Program-made: the position numbers and the translations under genes | Notes under the pieces: generated by a model | Told to the model about the DNA's origin: nothing | Seen by the model: only the letters and a program-made list of their open reading frames with translations | Database searches by the model: none | Source of the DNA: Candidatus Nanopelagicales bacterium | GTDB lineage: Bacteria > Actinomycetota > Actinomycetes > S36-B12 | Reading direction: 5' to 3' | DNA length: 8,018 nucleotides | Assembly: GCA_030836325.1 (NCBI GenBank) | Contig: JAURQC010000098.1 | Location: 1-8,018, forward strand | Part shown: positions 5,834 through 8,018 of the stretch, one piece after another | Layout of the letters: each line of letters starts with the position of its first letter | Position numbering within the stretch: the stretch's first letter is position 1

Positions 5834-7263
5834 AGGATGTCCCCCGGTTCATATCCGGCGGCATCCGGATAGCGCATCGTCACCGCTTCCACCTGCTCGG
5901 CGATGGCTCGCACTTGCGACGTGGCAGCACCCGCGAAATCAAGGGGCTCGGCAACAACGGCCCGGATCGCTGGCTCATCGAGGCCGATTCGGTCGTCTGC
6001 GGCAAGCAAGGCGAACAGATCAGGCGCCTGTCCTTCGCGCATGTGTAGCGCGACTGCTACGGCGTGCTCCTTGATGGCTTCATGTGCGCTTTCGCGTCCC
6101 TTGCCGGAGCGAACCGCCGCCATCAGCACCTTGGTGGTGGACAGGAACGGCAGATAGCGCTCAAGTTCGGCATCGATTACTGCACCGAAAGCACCGAAGC
6201 CGTCGAGAACCACCAGGAACGTTTCAAGCAAACCATCCATGGCGTAGCAGGCATCCGGAAGCGCCACCCTCCGGACAACTGAACACGAGACATCACCCTC
6301 GTTCCACTGCTGACCCGCAAGATCGGCGGTCATCGTCGCGTAGCCGCGCAGTAGTACGTGCATTCCATTGACCCGCTCGCACGACCGTGCGTTCATCTTG
6401 TGTGGCATCGCCGACGACCCAACCTGGCCAGGCCGAAAACCTTCGGTGGCGAGTTCATGTCCGGCCATCAGGCGAACGGTGGTTGCGAGGTTCGATGGAC
6501 CTGAAGCCAACTGCACCAGTGCCGAGAGTGCGTCGTAGTCCAGTGATCGCGGATAGACCTGACCCACACTCGTAAGCACGACGTCGAACCCAAGGTGATG
6601 CGCGACGCTCTCCTCAAGACCGGCGAGCGCCTCGGTATTGCCGTCGAGGAGATCGAGCATGTCTTGTGCTGTTCCGACCGGACCCTTGATGCCGCGCAAG
6701 GGATAGCGCGCAATGAGCTCCTCGAGGCGAGCGAACGCAGCGAGCATCTCGTCGGTCACCGTCGCAAAGCGCTTACCGAGGGTGGTCACCTGCGCAGCGA
6801 CATTGTGGGAACGTCCCGCGATAGCGGTCTCGGAATACGCAACAGCCAAGCCGGCTAGTCGATCCATGGCGGCAACGGACTTGTTACGGATGAGTTCCAG
6901 CGAGCTACGGATCTGCATCTGCTCGACGTTTTCGGTGAGATCGCGCGAGGTCATACCGAGGTGAATCGATTCATGTCCCGCCAGCGCGTTGAACTCCTCG
7001 ATTCGCGCCTTGACATCGTGCTTGGTCACCCGCTCGCGTTCGGCGATCGAATCGAGATTCACCTCCTCAACACAGGACTCGTAGTCCGCGATAACCGAGG
7101 CGGGAATATCCAGACCGGCGGCCGACTGAGCCCGCATGACCGCGATCCACAGCCGGCGCTCGGCGATGATTTTGGCTTCGGGTGCCCAGATGGCCCGCAT
7201 GGCTGCAGATGCGTAGCGATCGGCGAGGACGTTGGGGACACTTCCAGAAGACCTGTCGCTCAC
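5830..7263 (-). CDS. purB: Adenylosuccinate lyase PurB
   Basis: Lyase of the fumarase/aspartase superfamily that removes fumarate from SAICAR (giving AICAR) and from adenylosuccinate (giving AMP), acting as a cytosolic homotetramer. The 477-residue product is full length. It contains NVLADRYASAAMRAIWAPEA near the N-terminus, TSRDLTENVEQ at 105-115, a GRSHNVAAQVTTLGKRF segment at 150-166 (with the general-acid-region His153) and the superfamily signature GSSAMPHKMNAR at 282-293, which carries the catalytic serine loop. The start is GTG 7263, with a GGAAGGA ribosome binding site 7 bases upstream. The stop overlaps purC by four bases. A GC-rich hairpin in the gap to purD partly covers the ribosome binding site (separate entry). 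Confidence 0.97.
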   Translation of the reverse strand: MSDRSSGSVPNVLADRYASAAMRAIWAPEAKIIAERRLWIAVMRAQSAAGLDIPASVIADYESCVEEVNLDSIAERERVTKHDVKARIEEFNALAGHESIHLGMTSRDLTENVEQMQIRSSLELIRNKSVAAMDRLAGLAVAYSETAIAGRSHNVAAQVTTLGKRFATVTDEMLAAFARLEELIARYPLRGIKGPVGTAQDMLDLLDGNTEALAGLEESVAHHLGFDVVLTSVGQVYPRSLDYDALSALVQLASGPSNLATTVRLMAGHELATEGFRPGQVGSSAMPHKMNARSCERVNGMHVLLRGYATMTADLAGQQWNEGDVSCSVVRRVALPDACYAMDGLLETFLVVLDGFGAFGAVIDAELERYLPFLSTTKVLMAAVRSGKGRESAHEAIKEHAVAVALHMREGQAPDLFALLAADDRIGLDEPAIRAVVAEPLDFAGAATSQVRAIAEQVEAVTMRYPDAAGYEPGDIL

Positions 7264-7275
7264 TCGCCTATCCTT

Positions 7276-7296
7276 CCACGCCCGCAGCGGGCTTGG
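7276..7296. repeat. GC-rich inverted repeat in the purD-purB gap
   Basis: Arms GCCCG (7280-7284) and CGGGC (7288-7292) flank a three-base loop, and CCA/TGG extend the stem after one mismatch, giving 8 pairs over 7276-7296. In the minus-strand mRNA it lies between the purD stop and the purB GTG. Its 3' edge overlaps the first bases of the GGAAGGA ribosome binding site (7271-7277). No T-run follows on the minus strand, so it is not an intrinsic terminator. It might modulate purB translation or mRNA stability, or may simply be GC-rich chance. The rest of the gap 7264-7313 shows nothing else. Confidence 0.4.
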
Positions 7297-7313
7297 TCGC
7301 GCCTACGCAGGAG

Positions 7314-8018
7314 CTACTGCGCGGCCGCGTCCGCGGCGGCCTTCATCGCGATATCGCGGCGATGGTGCGAGCCCTCGAGGGTGATGAGATCCACCGCTGT
7401 GTATGCCCTCTCGCGGGCGGCATGCAATGTGTCACCAACCGCAGTCACGGATAGGACCCGACCGCCTGCGGAGGCGATCACGCCGTCGTCCATCACGCTG
7501 GTGCCGGCGTGGAGGACATTGACCCCGGCCTGTTCGGCCGCTTCCTCCAGACCCTCGATCGGATCACCCTTGCGGGGTGATTCCGGGTAACCCTCGGCAG
7601 CTACGACAACCGTCACAGCCGCGTCGTCGGACCACACTGGTGCGGGGTGAGTGGCGAGTGATCCGGTGGCCGCCGCTCGCAGGAGTCCACCGAGTCCTGA
7701 TCGCAGTCGGGCGAGTACAACCTGGGTTTCGGGGTCACCGAAGCGTGCGTTGAACTCCACGACGCGCACCCCGCGGGAGGTGAGCGCAAGACCTGCATAG
7801 AGCAGACCACTAAACGGTGTCCCACGAGCAGCCATGGCATCGACCATCGGCTGGAGCACTCGGGTGGTGATCTCGTCGACCAGATCGCTGGGGGCCCACG
7901 GCAGCGGCGAGTACGCGCCCATGCCACCAGTGTTCGGGCCGGCGTCCTCGTTGTACGCGCGCTTGAAGTCCTGCGCGGGCTGGAGTGGAACCACCGTGGC
8001 GCCGTCACAAATCGCGAA
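7314..8018 (-). CDS. purD: Phosphoribosylamine-glycine ligase (GAR synthetase) PurD (C-terminal part, cut by window edge)
   Basis: ATP-grasp ligase coupling phosphoribosylamine and glycine to make GAR, the second step of purine synthesis, in the cytosol. The frame enters from the right edge in phase and gives 234 residues up to the TAG at 7314-7316. Full-length GAR synthetases are about 420-430 residues, so the N-terminal domain and the first part of the ATP-grasp lie outside. The visible part begins FAICDGATVVPLQPAQDFKR, continues through GPNTGGMGAYSPL (27-39) and includes the family signature VEFNARFGDPETQVV at about 87-101, with the metal-binding Glu/Asn region. The C-terminal domain then follows, including an EGSHHRRDIA end segment. 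It is the upstream neighbour of purB, 50 bp away in the same orientation, and probably in the same transcript. An internal GTG at 7994 is not the start. Confidence 0.96.
   Translation of the reverse strand, partial: FAICDGATVVPLQPAQDFKRAYNEDAGPNTGGMGAYSPLPWAPSDLVDEITTRVLQPMVDAMAARGTPFSGLLYAGLALTSRGVRVVEFNARFGDPETQVVLARLRSGLGGLLRAAATGSLATHPAPVWSDDAAVTVVVAAEGYPESPRKGDPIEGLEEAAEQAGVNVLHAGTSVMDDGVIASAGGRVLSVTAVGDTLHAARERAYTAVDLITLEGSHHRRDIAMKAAADAAAQ

Noticed and set aside
6961..7590. Plus-strand open frame of 209 codons opposite purB and purD
   Set aside because: It is antisense to two secure enzymes and spans their intergenic gap. The composition is that of a GC-rich shadow frame, with no domain visible.

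Overview
The window is a nearly fully coding stretch of a moderately GC-rich chromosome (roughly 60% GC by eye). It is built around de novo purine biosynthesis genes on the minus strand. Small-type PurL with separate PurS and PurQ, many GTG starts, a deazaflavin (F420)-type nitroreductase-family protein and the PurB and PurC sequence styles all point to an actinobacterium (Actinomycetota). I cannot name a genus.

Layout, read along the minus strand from the right edge: purD (cut by the right edge, C-terminal part only), a 50-bp gap, then purB, purC, galE and a spheroidene monooxygenase-like gene, joined by 4-base GTGA stop/start overlaps. Next comes the only plus-strand gene, a deazaflavin-dependent nitroreductase-family protein. 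It converges on the monooxygenase-like gene with a 28-bp 3' overlap. It diverges from a ribbon-helix-helix antitoxin / PIN-domain toxin (VapBC) pair through a very short AT-rich promoter region. After the toxin comes a 67-bp gap with a small hairpin, then purS, purQ and purL (cut by the left edge, N-terminal part only), again joined by 4-base overlaps.

The purine genes cover GAR synthetase (PurD), the three-part FGAR amidotransferase (PurS, PurQ, PurL), SAICAR synthetase (PurC) and adenylosuccinate lyase (PurB). Genes not belonging to purine synthesis (galE, the monooxygenase-like gene, the deazaflavin protein and VapBC) sit between purC and purS and split the purine set into two blocks. galE and the monooxygenase-like gene look translationally coupled to purC. 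VapBC is codirectional with purSQL and immediately upstream of it, so readthrough from the toxin-antitoxin promoter into purSQL is possible.

I see no rRNA, tRNA, CRISPR array, insertion sequence or riboswitch. Apart from the gaps at 2128-2194 and 7264-7313 and the short divergent region near 2827-2845, every base is inside a gene. I found no clearly new system. The most interesting points are the toxin-antitoxin interruption of the purine cluster and its compact bidirectional promoter.
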